Assembly: GCA_024803745.1 (NCBI GenBank)
Contig: JANJXV010000013.1
Coordinates: 14,753,501-14,817,500 of the forward strand
From: Megascapheus bottae
Taxonomy: Eukaryota; Chordata; Mammalia; Rodentia; Geomyidae
Length of the DNA stretch: 64,000 nucleotides
Reading direction: 5' to 3'
Shown: piece after piece, positions 31,981 to 43,139 of the stretch
Position numbering within the stretch: the first letter of the stretch is position 1
Layout: the number at the start of each line of letters is the position of its first letter
Translations under genes and position numbers: made by a program
The notes under the pieces: generated by a model
What the model was told of the DNA's origin: nothing
The model's input: the letters and a program-made list of their open reading frames with translations, nothing else
The model's database searches: none

Positions 31981-32168
31981 GGGCTGGGAGTTTGACCTAG
32001 TGGTAGAGTGCTTGCCTAGCATGAACAAAGCCTTGGGTTTGATTCTTTGGTAGCACATACAGAGAAAAAGTCAGAAGTGGTGCTATGGCCCAAGCGGTAG
32101 AGCTCTAGCCTGTGAAAGCCCAAGGACTGTGCCCAGGTCCTGAGTTCAAGCCCCAGGACTGGCAAAAA
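31981..32168 (+). mobile_element. IDL-Geo inserted at the previous SINE's target repeat
   Basis: GGGCTGGGAGTTTGACCTAG to CCCCAGGACTGGC. Flanked by AAAGTATCTG (left, shared with the preceding SINE) and AAACATATCTG (right). A second case of serial use of one target site. Confidence 0.85.
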
Positions 32169-32170
32169 AA

Positions 32171-32984
32171 CATATCTGAACTTTTGGTTGTTTCTAGGAT
32201 CAAAATTTGTGTATGTGGAGAATAGTCATGATCTATGGGGAGTAAGAGCCAGAGGTGTCCTGATCGCTGCTCCAGGGCATGCTCTAGGATGGTAATGGCT
32301 AGCACAACAGTTTAAAAAAGTGATATAATCCATGATCTATAAATGTCTGGATATCTTTGTCATTTCTTCCTCCTTTTTTCACATTCTGCTGAATTGCTTT
32401 GTTAATGAGGGAAGGAAGAAAATGTTCTTTTTAGAGGAATGTTACCACAACAAAAATCTCATCAGCACAAACTGTTCAAAAATAACACAAAAGCTGTCAT
32501 CCTTCTCTTCTCTGAGCCAGTGGTGAGATGTTCTTTTTCAGCATAGCTTCTGCCTTGCCTTGATTCCCCTGCTTTCTGCTGCAGCCTCAGGCCTCTTATG
32601 ATTACAGAGGTTTGCTAGTCTGTGTTTTCACCATTACAAGATATTGTCCTGGAAACAGTGGTAAAATTACATGTTTAATTCCAACCATATATGAGACAGT
32701 CTTGGCATTTGGAATCTAGAAAGTTGGGATAGAGAGCTCAAAGCTCAGAATATTAGGTAATGAATGGTGAGGTATTATGAGAAACCAGTTATGTTGGCTG
32801 TCAAGGATACGAGATATTATGACCCATCTAAAAATATTGCTGATTACCCAAGAACCTTAGTAGAAATCTAAATAGATGCTCCATTAAGACCTTCTTTATT
32901 CAGCCTCATATTGGCAAGTTTTCCAGGTGATTAAACTGAAAGATCTGCCTCAGGTCTAGATTTAAAAACTTATTGGCATTTTTA
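32171..32984. other. Unassigned intronic stretch
   Basis: No repeat family, ORF or structured RNA recognised. Confidence 0.4.
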
Positions 32985-33395
32985 GCCACAAAAGTGGGTA
33001 ACTTACACCTATAATCCTAGCTATTTGGGAAGTATAGATTGGAAAAATTGCCAACCATGGGGAAAATGTTCTTGAGAACCCTATCCCAACAAGTAGCTAG
33101 ATAAAGTGATAGGCCTTTGTTATTCCAGTTACACAGGAGGCCAAGATTGAGAATGCGGTTCTAGGTTAGCCTGGGTGAAAATGCAGTATCCTAATTCAGT
33201 AGAAAAAGTTGGGTGAGGTGGTTTGTGTTGATTTGCAGCTATAGTAATAGGAGGACTGTGGTCCAGGCCTGCTTGAACAGAAATCAAAACTCTATTTCAA
33301 AAATAACTAGGGAAAAAATGTCTGAAAGTGTGGCGTTGGTGGTATAGCACCTGCCTAGCAAGCTTGAGGCCCTGATTTCAAACCTAGTTCTTACA
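32985..33395 (+). mobile_element. Old B1-B1-ID composite
   Basis: First B1-like unit 32985-33105 (CACCTATAATCCTAGCTATTT), second 33112-33215 (TATTCCAGTTACACAGGAGG), a third partial unit with GGTCCAGGCCTGCTTG, then AACTCTATTTCAAAAATAACT and an ID half (GTGGTATAGCACCTGCCTAG ... TTTCAAACCTAG). This three-part order recurs antisense at 42265 and 53250. Confidence 0.6.
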
Positions 33396-34030
33396 TTGTA
33401 AGCCATTTTTGAAGCAAAGTTTTCTTTTTGCTATTACTGTAACCAAAGTGTTAACTTTCTTGGTATCCCTTAAAGTATGTCTTCAAGGGCCTTTTATACT
33501 GTCTTACCAGTACCTAGTTCAATGTGATTATTGTGCTTGCTTCACTTTTCTCATTCATTCTTATTGGCTAATTGCTATATCTAATCTATCATGAGATGTA
33601 GAGTGGAGGCTTAGCTAAACTGAGTCTTAGTAGACATTTTGTGGAAAATAGTAATCACTTGTTGGAGAAGGTTAGGCAGTTTGGCTATTCAAATGCTATT
33701 TTTGCCTTTTCTCGTTTGGAGAGCAGAAGTAGTATATAGTAGGCTCATCAGATAAACAGGTTGGCACTCTTGGTGTTGGTCTTTTCTGGCAAAATTAGCT
33801 GGAGGTTCTGCCAAGCTAGCAGTCTGGGCATTCATGACTTATGCTCTACACAGATCTGTGGTGGTGACACTTCCCATAGTCAAAGGTGTACTGCAGTGTG
33901 GTACTGTGGTACTGTCTTGATAGTCCTACAGGACTCTGCTTAATTGGATCAGTCCTATAGAAAAGAGTTACTTTATTTTCTGGAGCATATATATAAAATG
34001 ATAGCAATGTTACTCTGCTATTAAACCAAA
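33396..34030. other. Unassigned intronic stretch
   Basis: No recognisable mobile element or gene. Confidence 0.4.
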
Positions 34031-34270
34031 TACATTGTGTATGCATGCGTGTGTGTGCACGCGTGTGTACATGCACACGTGCCTGCACCTATTCTAGGGC
34101 TTTCAGAGCCCAGGAGCTGTCCACAAGCTTTTTGCTCAAGGCTAATGCTCCACCATGTGAGCTGTGGTGGTTACTTGGATATTGCATTCTCACAGACTTT
34201 CCTGCATGGGTTGGCTTCAAATTTGTGATCCTCTGATCTCAGCCTCCTGAATAGCTAGAATTTCAGGCAT
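34031..34270 (-). mobile_element. B1-like/Geo SINE with GT-rich tail
   Basis: GTGTGTATGCATGCGTGTGTG-type run at 34036-34082 at the tail side. Antisense Geo is shortened and the linker is partly lost. The B1-like end has CTCCTGAATAGCTAG. Confidence 0.7.
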
Positions 34271-34288
34271 GTCCTGCATGATTTTTTT

Positions 34289-34480
34289 TTTTGCCAGTCC
34301 TAGGGCTTGAACTCAGGGCCTGAGCACTGTTCTTGGGCTTTTCTTTAAGGCTGGTGCCCTTCCACTTGAGCCACAGCACCACTTCCAGCTTTTTTCTGTG
34401 TATGTGGTACTGAGGAATCGAACCCAGATTCTCGTGCATGCTAGGCAAGCACTCTACCACTGGGCCAAACTCCTGGCCCC
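34289..34480 (-). mobile_element. IDL-Geo with target duplication
   Basis: CATGATTTTTTT before and CATGAATTTTTTT after. Complete antisense element with GAATCGAACCCAGATTCTC. Confidence 0.9.
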
Positions 34481-34572
34481 CATGAATTTTTTTTAATACC
34501 TACTTATATGCTAGGTATTGATTGAGGGGCTTGATGTCTTGGTAAGTCAGACAGATAAGATTTGTGTTTGTG

Positions 34573-34779
34573 GCCGGGAGTTTGGCCTAGTGGTAGAGTG
34601 CTTGCCTAGAATGCATGAAGCCCTGGGTTCAATTACCACATACATAGAAAAAGCCAAAAGTGGTGCTGTGGCTCAAGTGGCAGAGTGCTAGCCTTGAGCA
34701 AAATAAAGCCCAAGTACCCAGGCTCTGAGTTCAACCTCAGAACTGGCAAAAAAAAAATTAAAAAAAAATTTAAAAAAAA
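34573..34779 (+). mobile_element. IDL-Geo with target duplication
   Basis: TTTGTGTTTGTG at 34561-34572, and 11 of its 12 bases at 34780-34790. The left monomer lacks the GATTCCTCAG step in its B box; the tail is A/T-rich. Confidence 0.9.
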
Positions 34780-34984
34780 TTGTGTTTGTGTTGGGCCTAC
34801 ATTCTAGTGATTTATATAAGATAGGTGATGAAATGATAAGAAAGTTTTGAAATTAGACAGAAAAGTGATGACATGGTAGTTTAGTTGCTTCCTGTTTTGT
34901 TTTCTCAGGATAAAATAATGGTTAATGATTCCTACCCTGGTATTCTTTTTAGTATTGAGAAAAGAACTGTTGAAAACTTCCAGT

Positions 34985-35100
34985 TGCCAGGAGCCAATAC
35001 CTCATGCCTATAATCCTAGCTTCTCAGGAGGTTGTGACTTGAGGATCAGGGTTCTTATTTACCCTAGGCAGGAAAGTCTGCCAATTAACCATAGGAGTTT
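34985..35100 (+). mobile_element. B1-like left half only
   Basis: CATGCCTATAATCCTAGCTTC and CAGGCAGGAAAGTCTGCC up to AATTAACCATAG, with Geo absent. Confidence 0.65.
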
Positions 35101-35279
35101 TGAGTAAAGGTGTGTGCATACATTTTGGGAGGTGAGGAATGAACAGAAATAGGGAGAATGAATAGGTAGTAGCAGGAACCCAGGAAGTGCTGCAAATCCC
35201 CTTACCATTCTGTTAGTAACCATCTCTACTGGTAAAGTATAGTGTGTGCTGGAGGCACACACACCTGACTCGTCTCCTT

Positions 35280-35445
35280 ATACCGTCTGTGAAAACTTGG
35301 AAAGTTAGATAATCTTTATCAGCCTGTTTCTTAATATTAGCAAGTAGAGCAATAATGAAGTTAGACATTTTGTAAAGTTTTTTCAAAGATTAAATGAATA
35401 ATGCATATAAGCCACCTAGCACAGTGCCTGATGTATATGTAAAGA
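35280..35445 (+). mobile_element. MIR
   Basis: 3' half is clear: AAAGATTAAATGAATAATGCA and CACCTAGCACAGTGCCTG match the MIR end 'gaggattaaatgagataatgc ... agaacagtgcctggcac'. Confidence 0.75.
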
Positions 35446-35474
35446 TTTTTGTGGTTTTTCTTGTTGTCGTCAGA

Positions 35475-35700
35475 AGAAGCATACATTTTGATGAAAACAG
35501 GCCGGTGTTCAAAATTTTGCTTTGCCACTTACTGGCTGTGACTATCGGCAAATAACTTCTCAGTAGGCCCTAAATTTTTTTGAACTATTTGTGGAGAATA
35601 ACTACTTTCAGGATTGTTGTGATAATTTAATGTATGCGAAGCCCTAAGCACAGTACCTGGCACATGATAGGTACTACAGTACTATTAATGAGAGTTGCCC
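35475..35700 (+). mobile_element. MIR, nearly full length
   Basis: TTTTGCTTTGCCACTTACTGG, CTGTGACTATCGGCAAATAAC, GGATTGTTGTGATAATTTAAT and GCACAGTACCTGGCACATGA follow the full MIR consensus. It lies about 30 bp downstream of another MIR in the same orientation. Confidence 0.85.
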
Positions 35701-35721
35701 TAAATAGCAATATCTCTAAAT

Positions 35722-35825
35722 TAGGGCTAGAAATTCAGCTCAATGCTAGAGCACTTGCTTAGCATGTGAAAGGGTCTGGGATCAATTCCTAGCACCAAAC
35801 AACAAAATAGCAGCAACAACAAACC
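35722..35825 (+). mobile_element. ID monomer
   Basis: GCTAGAAATTCAGCTCAATGC, GCACTTGCTTAGCATGTG and GGGATCAATTCCTAGCAC, with a CAA/CAG-rich tail. A true single ID without Geo. Confidence 0.75.
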
Positions 35826-36047
35826 TCTAAGACAGGAGATGGTTGGACTAGTAAGGATGATATAAGAAGATACATTTATGAAAACAGAATAATAAAGCCC
35901 ATTGAAATTGTCTTAGGAAGGAAATAGGGAGATGATAGGATGGGTTAGAGTGGTTGGGCTATATTGTAAATATATATGGAAATGTAACAATGAAATTCCT
36001 CCTGTGTAACTAATGTAAGCTTAAATAAAAGTATAAGAACCTCCTAA

Positions 36048-36160
36048 ATACATACATACATACATACATACATACATACATACATACATACATAGTTACA
36101 TACATATATAATCTGTGTCTTGATCCTGTACTTCCAGCCTCCATGACTGTGAGCAACAAA

Positions 36161-36204
<44 letters not shown>

Positions 36205-36220
36205 TACGTACGTACGTACT
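36048..36220. repeat. (ATAC)n and (GT)n(TACG)n microsatellites
   Basis: About 12 ATAC units at 36048-36095, a 70-bp unique spacer, then about 20 GT units (36163-36200) and four TACG units. Not obviously attached to a SINE, an exception to the pattern noted in the findings. Confidence 0.95.
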
Positions 36221-36465
36221 TATGTCCAAAACAACAGCAACAAGAATTCCAAACTAATTCTGTCATCATCCCATGACATCCTCAGCAGTGTGGCTGACTT
36301 GATTAGGGCCAGGACATTACCAGAGATAGTACTGTTGTTTCCTGTTGTGTTGATGTTAAGGAAGAGGGAATAATAGAACAAGGACACACATTTCTACAGG
36401 TTACTGTTTCTCTAGAAGCTCATTTAGCCTTCAACCTATACTTGTGTATTTTCTCAAAGGTTTGG

Positions 36466-36690
36466 GGTTAACCAGGCATCCAGTGGCTCATGGATCTTAG
36501 CTATTCAGGAGGCTAAGACCTCTGGAGGGTTGCAGTTAGAAACAATTCCTGGCAGAAGAGTCTCAGAGAGACTCCATTTCCAAAAGCAAGTAGCAAAAAG
36601 CAAGGCTGGAGATGTGGTAGAAATGGTAAAGCACCAGTTGAGCAAGTAAGCCATGACAGTATGAGGTCTTGCATTTAGACCCCAGTAGTG
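36466..36690 (+). mobile_element. B1-ID composite, older type
   Basis: CATCCAGTGGCTCATGGATC, GAGACTCCATTTCCAAAAGC, then AGCAAAAAGCAAGGCTGGAG and an ID half ending TTTAGACCCCAGTAG. Same linker as 4112-4300. Confidence 0.7.
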
Positions 36691-36779
36691 GGGAGGTGGG
36701 GGGCAGATAAAAAGATCTGGCCTTAATGAATGGCCTTAATGAAAGGTCTGAGATCTAATTTTTCCTTTCCCATCTGAAA

Positions 36780-37060
36780 GGATAGAGGGTTTTGAACAGC
36801 AGAGCCATTTTATAGTACTGTTATGAGATGTGCTTAGACTTTTAGGTGGATAAAGGCCTCTTTTCTCCAATATTTTCCTTGTCCCACCAAGTGGGAGGAT
36901 TGCAGGTTTGGGATGCAGTGAGAGTGGAGGAATGTTGAAAGCTGGCAGTAGTTGGAATTTGAAGAGAGTAGTCTTCAAGTCCACTCGCAATAATCCAAAA
37001 GGCCAGAAGAAACTTGGACTTGACATGAAATATGTAAGGAGTGGAGGGAAAGTGATTTGT
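36780..37060 (+). mobile_element. Possible ancient mammalian repeat
   Basis: GAGCCATTTTATAGTACTG, GTGGAGGAATGTTGAAAGC and CTCGCAATAATCCAAAAGGC follow the order of a widespread old repeat ('gcaataatccaggcgagaga'). Class not assigned. Confidence 0.4.
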
Positions 37061-37206
37061 ATGGGTTAATCAAAATGAAAGTAAGTTTCAGAGTTATATA
37101 CAAAAGTTATTACTGAGACTGGGAACTATGGTTACTTCTTAGGCTTTGGGTCTCATTTCCTTTATCTAAGTAACTGTAACACTGTGGTCAAAAGAAAGTA
37201 TTTCTG

Positions 37207-37415
37207 GGGCTGGGAATTTGGCCTGGTGGTAGAGTGCTTGCCTAGCATGCATGAAGATCCGTGTTCAATTCCTCAGTACCACATATATAGAGAAAAGCTG
37301 GAAGTGGTGCTGTGGCTCAAGTGGTAGGGATGTAGCCTAGAGAAAGCCTAAGGACAGTGTCAGGCCCTGAGTTCAGTCTCCATGACTAGCAATAAATAAA
37401 TAAATAAATGAATGA

Positions 37416-37445
<30 letters not shown>
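37207..37445 (+). mobile_element. IDL-Geo with 14-bp target duplication and (GATA)n tail
   Basis: AGAAAGTATTTCTG at 37193-37206 and 37446-37459, perfect. Complete element; the tail has evolved into AATA, AATG and about eight GATA units (37390-37445), all inside the duplication. Confidence 0.95.
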
Positions 37446-37448
<3 letters not shown>

Positions 37449-37564
37449 AAGTATTTCTGCTATGTACTATGTTCTATGCTGGCTGATTACATATGAGGCT
37501 TCATTTAGTTCTCAAATATTCTGTGAACTAGTTGCTATTAATTCCATTTAAAGATTATTAAACT

Positions 37565-37700
37565 AGGCCAGGCATGGTGGTGCATGCCTGCGTTCCCAGC
37601 AGTAAGAACTGAAGGAGAAGGATATCAAGTTCCAGGCCAGCTGAACTGTATAGGAAAACTGTGCTTCAGACACACACACGCACGTGTGCACACACACACC
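37565..37700 (+). mobile_element. B1 fragment with CA-rich tail
   Basis: CAGGCATGGTGGTGCATGCC head and CAAGTTCCAGGCCAGCTG, then CAGACACACACACGCACG at 37667-37700. Confidence 0.75.
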
Positions 37701-38349
37701 TTGATTATTAAAGTGTTAATCAGTGACTTTTGCTTATTTAAAATTAATCTAAACTCTAGCCTGCCCTCAGGTCTCTCATAATCTGGCAGTAGCTCATCTG
37801 ACCAGTTCATGTTACACCACATTCATTCCCTTACTCTATGCTACAGCTATGCCAAACATGTTCTTCATATCCAACTCTTGTTCCCTTGTTCCAAATAAAT
37901 GTTTATCTTGGCATCCTCTGTCTCCTATTTTACCTCCACCAAGGCTTAGGTCAAGTTTCTCATCCTCAGCATTTATCATATTTTAGACCATATAGTTCTT
38001 CACTATGGGACGCTGTCTCTGTGTGCAGTTAGTAGCTCCCTCTCTCTACATTCCAACAGCAAACCTCCTTTCTGTAGTCATTTGTAACATTTGTAGCTGT
38101 TACAATGGTCAATTTCCCTGGGAAACAAAATTAGCCTCAGTTGAAAATTACTTGTCTAGATTAATGTTTCTTCTAAGAAGGTACCTCTACTGTGGAAAAT
38201 AATCCTTCACCTTTGGGCTCTAGGGCCCACATTTAACCTCACATTTGGGATGTTGCTCTGTTCTGCATTGTAATTTAGACTATGAGGTCTAGGGGCAAAG
38301 AACCAGGGCTTTTGATTGTCACTAGTTTTATTTTTGTTGTTGTTTTGTT

Positions 38350-38458
38350 TTGTTTTTGGTAGGTTTTTGCTGTGTAACCCTAGCTGACTTTGAGCATAGA
38401 AACCTCTTTCTTCAGCTTTCCCAGTGCTGGGATTGTAGGTTTGTGTCACTATGCCTAG
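38350..38458 (-). mobile_element. B1 monomer
   Basis: TTTTTGCTGTGTAACCCTAG, CCCAGTGCTGGGATTGTAGG: antisense B1. A (GTT)n run precedes it at the tail side. Confidence 0.75.
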
Positions 38459-38524
38459 CAGAGGACAGGTTTTATTCTTCTGTTTCTCCTACAGTGCTTG
38501 GTGTGGGCTCTATTTTCTTATTTT

Positions 38525-38719
38525 TTATTTTTTTGCCAATCCTGGGGACTGAACTCAGGGCCTGAGCACTGTCCTTGGGCTTTTCTCAAGGTTAGTGCTC
38601 TACTATTTGTGCCACAGCACCAGTTCTGATTTTTCTATTTATGTGGTACCGAGGAATCGAACCCAGGTCTTCGTGTATGCTAGGCAAGCACTCTTTCACT
38701 AGGCCAAACTCCCGGCCCG
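38525..38719 (-). mobile_element. IDL-Geo dimeric SINE
   Basis: Complete antisense element, GGAATCGAACCCAGGTCTTC; ends CAAACTCCCGGCCC. Confidence 0.9.
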
Positions 38720-39149
38720 CTGGTGTGGTCTTTAGATATAAAGGTACCAAGATTATTTTGAATTTTGAATTTGAGCAAGAAAACAGAATTGGTTGGTCAA
38801 TGTTATAGGGGCAGGGAGAGGACTTGGGATTTATTTATGAGCCCCTTAGGAAAAAAATTGAGTCAATGTAGATTGTTTCTCTAGATTAGCTCAGGTCTGG
38901 GCTCCAGACATGTTAGTATATAACCTGTAGATCTGTCTGTCTCTGCTTTTCCTACCTCTCTTCCCATGAATCATGTGCAGAATCTGGCTAGAAGCCAAAT
39001 CACTTGCGTTAAAACAATAGGAAAGACCCAGAGAAAAGCAAAGTAGAGGGATATAAGGTACAAAAAAAAGCTGAAAGGCCATGTAGAAAAATGAAAGTAT
39101 AAACTTTGGGGGCAAGAAAGATAATGCTGGAAAGTATACTTTCTCCAAT

Positions 39150-39310
39150 GATTATGCATCTGACCTTGGAAAACTTCAGAAATCCATGAACTATTATTTC
39201 CTCACAGTAAATGGGAACAGTAATTATTTCCTTAAAAATGAATTGAACTCATGTAAAGCATTCAGCCTGTGATCTAGTTTATAGTGCAGTATTACTGTTT
39301 CTTCTCTTAT
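39150..39310 (+). mobile_element. MIR
   Basis: GCATCTGACCTTGGAAAAC, TTTCCTCACAGTAAATGGGAA and GAACTCATGTAAAGCATTC are the MIR core and 3' part. Confidence 0.6.
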
Positions 39311-39726
39311 TATCATTGCTACAATATGCTAAGCCTGCGCTAGTCACTCTAATGTATACTTCTTTCATACAGTCTTTTTAATTTAAAATTTCCCACATTT
39401 TATTAGCATTAATTATACAAAGATGTTTTAACATGTCAATATATATATCTATAGTGTACTTTGATTAGATTTGCCTCCCCTTATCATGCAATCTTTATAA
39501 GAAAACATGTCAGGCAAATATTATTTTTTCTCATAAAATCAAGAAAATAGATATAGTTGTTAGATATGCTTTTTTTGGTTATTGCATCTCAGATTGGCAT
39601 CAAACTGGTAATAGTTTTCTAAAGTTAGATTGTAGAGATGGTTGCGTGGCATTTTCTGTAAACATACTAAAAACTGAGTCTTTCACTTAGGTAGGCATTA
39701 TATCTCATATATTTTTTAAAAAAAGT

Positions 39727-40118
39727 CAACTAGCATCTGTGGCTCAGGCTGTAATCCTAGCTACTCAGAGACCACTTAAAGCCAGCAAAGTCTCTTATCT
39801 TACAGACTTTTTTTTTTTTTTTTTGCCAGTCTTGGCCTTAAGCTCAGGGCCTGAGCACTGCCCTTGGATTTTTCTCAAGGCTAGAGCTCTACCACTTGAG
39901 CCTTAGCACCACTTGTGGCTTTTTCTAAGTATGTGGTACCAACGAATCGAACCCGGGTCTTCGTGCATGCTAGGCAAGCACTCTACCACTAGGCCAAACT
40001 CCCAGCCCATTTTATAGACTTTTTGAAGTGGGAACTGTGACTCAAATGGTAGAGCAACAATCTTGAATGAAAAAGCTAAGGTATAGACAGTACTCATATA
40101 AATAGTAATGGCACAAGA
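39727..40118 (+). mobile_element. B1-like/Geo SINE split by an antisense IDL-Geo
   Basis: Left half 39727-39812 (GCATCTGTGGCTCAGGCTG ... CTTATCTTACAGAC); Geo resumes at 40020 (GAACTGTGACTCAAATGG) with diverged 3' end. Confidence 0.8.
39813..40009 (-). mobile_element. IDL-Geo nested in a B1-like/Geo
   Basis: TTACAGACTTTTT before and TTATAGACTTTTT after form the target duplication. Near-consensus IDL (GAATCGAACCCGGGTCTTCG) marks a young element. Confidence 0.92.
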
Positions 40119-40463
40119 CTTTTTTTTTTTTTTTTAAACCCTGTCATTGATTTGAGTGGACTGTAGTAGTCATCTTCCATTGAACTTTTGGTCACCCAGC
40201 CTATAATCATCATTAGGGTACAGTAACACTTTGAAAGCCACCTTGATTTGTCTGTATTTCTCTCCATTCAACTTTGATAAAGTTGTGTGGTTCTTCCAAA
40301 TGTGAAGTATCACCATTCCTACAATCAAACATTCCTGATAGCTGATAGCTATTCCTGTTAGCTGATAGTGAGCTTGCGCCTCTGTTGTTTGGATGAATAT
40401 CAATGTTTTTTGAGGATACCAGACTGATGAAGTCCGTGGCATTCTCTTTGGGAGAAATCTCCT

Positions 40464-40527
40464 TCCCTCCCTCCCTCCCTCCCTCCCTTCCTTCCTGTCC
40501 TCTGCCTCCTCCTCTGTGTGTGTGTGT

Positions 40528-40571
<44 letters not shown>

Positions 40572-40765
40572 ACATGCATGTGTACATGTGTGTGCACGCT
40601 GGTCCTATGCTTGTACTCAGGGACAACTAACAACTTTTTGATGGTTAATTGGAGATAAGACTCTTAGACTTTCCTTTCTAGACTGACTGTAAATCTCAGT
40701 CCTTAGGTCTCAGCTCCCCAGTAGCTAGGATTACAGGCATGAGCCATAGGCACCTGGCTCTTCTC
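40464..40765 (-). mobile_element. B1-like/Geo SINE with (CCCT)n and (GT)n at its tail
   Basis: Eight CCCT-type units (40464-40500), a ~32-unit GT array (40516-40595), then antisense SINE with most of Geo deleted (GGTTAATTGGAGATAAGAC retained; B1-like end GGATTACAGGCATGAGCC). Confidence 0.8.
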
Positions 40766-41164
40766 TTTTAAAGTTGGCATTGCTTTCAAGGAAGTTAAGA
40801 TGTCAAAGAAGTTATGAGAGAACTCTGGTGGTAATTCCTTCTCACCCACATACCAGAGGCTTGATTCAATTTCCTGATCCTTACCTTATGTAGCACATTG
40901 TGGAAAGATCTCAAAGCCATCTGGCCTAAGAGCCTTGATTTTGTTTCTTCTGGATTCACCTCAGGTTCTGTCTCTGATTCCCACTGCTGCAATATCATTC
41001 CAGGGAGACAGCCCCTGGGAAGCAGAACTCTCCCTTTTGTCCCTGGGCTAAAAAATTCTTGAATGTAGATTTTCCTTCATTGGAACCAGTTTGGTGGCCT
41101 TCCCACCCTTTTCCTCTTCGGGTAATGGTGGTTGCTTGGCTAGTACTTTACCATGTAAGCCATA

Positions 41165-41174
41165 CCTCCTGTCC

Positions 41175-41211
<37 letters not shown>

Positions 41212-41690
41212 TTGTACACACACACTTGTGTAACAGTTCTGGGTCCTGAACTCAGGGCTTGGGCACTGTCCCTGAGCTGCTTTTGTTCAAGGATAGGTGT
41301 CTTATACTTGCCACAGCTCCATTTCTGGCTGTTTTTGGTAATTGACTGGCAACAAAAGTCTCATGGAACTGGGTGCAGTAGCTCATGCCTGTAATCCTAG
41401 CTACTCAGGAGTCTGAGATCTGAGGATCTCAATTCAAAGCCAGGCAGGCACTAAAGGTTGTGAAATTCTTATCTCCCGTTAACCACTAGAAAATGGGAGT
41501 GGTGCTGTGGCTCCAGGGGTAGGGCAGTAACTTTGAGCTGAAGAGCTCAGGGATAATGCCCAGGCTCAGACCAAAAATAACAACAAAAATGTCTCATGGA
41601 CTTTCCTGCTTAGCCTGGCTTTTAATGATGATCCTCTGATCTCAGCCACCTAAGTAGCTAGGATTGTAAGTATGACCCACTGGCACCTAA
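41165..41690 (-). mobile_element. B1-like/Geo SINE with GT tail, split by another copy
   Basis: GT array at 41174-41211, antisense Geo (GGTCCTGAACTCAGGGCTTG), linker AATTGACTGGCAACAAAAG, interruption at 41368-41587, then CTTTCCTGCTTAGCCTGGC and the B1-like end. Confidence 0.85.
41368..41587 (+). mobile_element. B1-like/Geo SINE nested in an opposite copy
   Basis: GTCTCATGGA is at 41358-41367 and 41591-41600, preceded by A-runs. A complete sense element with a CAAAAATAACAAC tail. With its host it forms an inverted repeat capable of an RNA hairpin. Confidence 0.92.
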
Positions 41691-41692
41691 CT

Positions 41693-41815
41693 TTGTGGTT
41701 ATTCTGGAGATGGAGTCTTGGAGACTTTTCTGCCTGGGCTGGAATTGAACCAAGATCTTCAGGATCTCAGTTTCAGTCTCAGTGGCTCAGGTATGAGCCA
41801 CTCATACCCAGCTAG
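41693..41815 (-). mobile_element. B1-like, older type
   Basis: GGTTATTCTGGAGATGGAGTC and GGAATTGAACCAAGATC; the GGTTATTtTGGA linker is that of the ID-B1 composites. A T14 run follows. Confidence 0.6.
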
Positions 41816-42264
41816 CCTTTTTTTTTTTTTTAATGTTTACCATATGCAAATTAACTCGAGCATAGATTACTGATATAAACATTTCTGTTACTGCAGTAAT
41901 TCTTTTTGAGCTTAGTTTTGGAGGCATCTCTCTACTTTTCTTTCTAGCTCTCTGGGTGCATTCACCATCTTAGCTCCTACTTTGCAGAACATTTCACATT
42001 CCATGCTCTTAGTATAGGCAAAGTACAGACTGAAGTCTGCTTAGGTCCTTGGGATAGAACAGCAATGATCAAACCTTCATGACACTGTTCTTCAGGTAAA
42101 ATCTGTTCGTTAGGCTAAGGAATGGCTTGACCCTATTCTTTGTGAATACTTAGTTATAAAGGAGCTAACATATCACTTATCATTAGGAGCTTACAGTCTA
42201 TAGGTAACAGCTTAGATGGAGTTCAAGTTCTATGCCTCTGCTAATATAGTCAAGCCTTTTCTGT
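41816..42264. other. Unassigned intronic stretch
   Basis: No recognisable repeat or gene. Confidence 0.4.
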
Positions 42265-42590
42265 TTTGTGATTCTGTCATTTGAACTCAGGGCCTTATGC
42301 TTCTAGGCAAATGCTTTCTCGCTTGAGCCATGCTCCAAGCCCTTTTTACTTCAGTTTATTTTTCATATATGGTCTTGCATTTGGCAATGGCTGGCCTTGC
42401 ACCATGATATTCTTATTTTTACCTCCCGTATAACCAGGAATAGAGATGCATACCACCTTGCCTAGTTGGATTTTTGAGATAGATATCACAAACATTTTTT
42501 TCCCTAGCTGGCCCTGAACTATAATACTATCTTTTTGCCTCCCACACAGCTGAGATTTTAAAGAGTATATTATCATTCCAGCTCAGCCCT
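42265..42590 (-). mobile_element. Old ID-B1-B1 composite
   Basis: Antisense ID (TTTGAACTCAGGGCCTTATG), then two B1-like units (GGCTGGCCTTGCACCATG; GCTGGCCCTGAACTATAAT). Counterpart of the sense copy at 32985-33395. Confidence 0.65.
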
Positions 42591-42612
42591 AATTTTTTTT
42601 GTCAATTTCTTA

Positions 42613-42810
42613 TTTTTTCTTTTTTTGTCAGTCCTGGGGATTGAACTGAGGGCCTGAGCACTGTCCTTGGGCTTTCTCAAGGCTACAACTCTACCACTTG
42701 AGCCACAGCACTACTTGCAGCTTTTCTGTATATGTGGTACTGAGGAATTAAACCTGGGTCTTCGTGCATGCTAGGCAAACACTCTACTATTAGGCCAAAC
42801 TCCTGACTCC
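42613..42810 (-). mobile_element. IDL-Geo with 14-bp target duplication
   Basis: TTGTCAATTTCTTA (42599-42612) and TTGTCAGTTTCTTA (42811-42824), one mismatch. Complete antisense element. Confidence 0.93.
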
Positions 42811-42852
42811 TTGTCAGTTTCTTAGAATAAACTATTGGGACCTGGATATGTA

Positions 42853-42854
<2 letters not shown>

Positions 42855-42895
<41 letters not shown>

Positions 42896-43132
42896 TTTTT
42901 TTTTTTTTTTTTGGTTGGTCGTGGGCCTTGGACTCTGGGCTTGGATGCTATCCCTGAGCTCTTCAGCTCAAGGCTACTGCCCTACCCCACAGTGCCACTT
43001 CTGGTTTCTATTGGTTAACTGGAGATAAGAGTCTCGTGGTCCTTAGTGCCCAGCTTGGCTTTGGACCATGATCCTAAGATCTCAGCTTCCTGAGTAGCTA
43101 GGATTACAGGGGTGAGCCACTGTACCTGGCCT
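42855..43132 (-). mobile_element. B1-like/Geo SINE with (TA)n at its tail
   Basis: TA array of ~18 units (42857-42892), T-run, antisense Geo, linker GGTTAACTGGAGATAAGAG, complete B1-like end (GGATTACAGGGGTGAGCC). Confidence 0.88.
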
Positions 43133-43139
43133 CATGCAT

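Noticed and set aside
36048..36220. Regularly spaced short repeats considered as a CRISPR-like array
   Set aside because: Units are 2-4 bp with no spacers; plain microsatellites in a mammalian intron.
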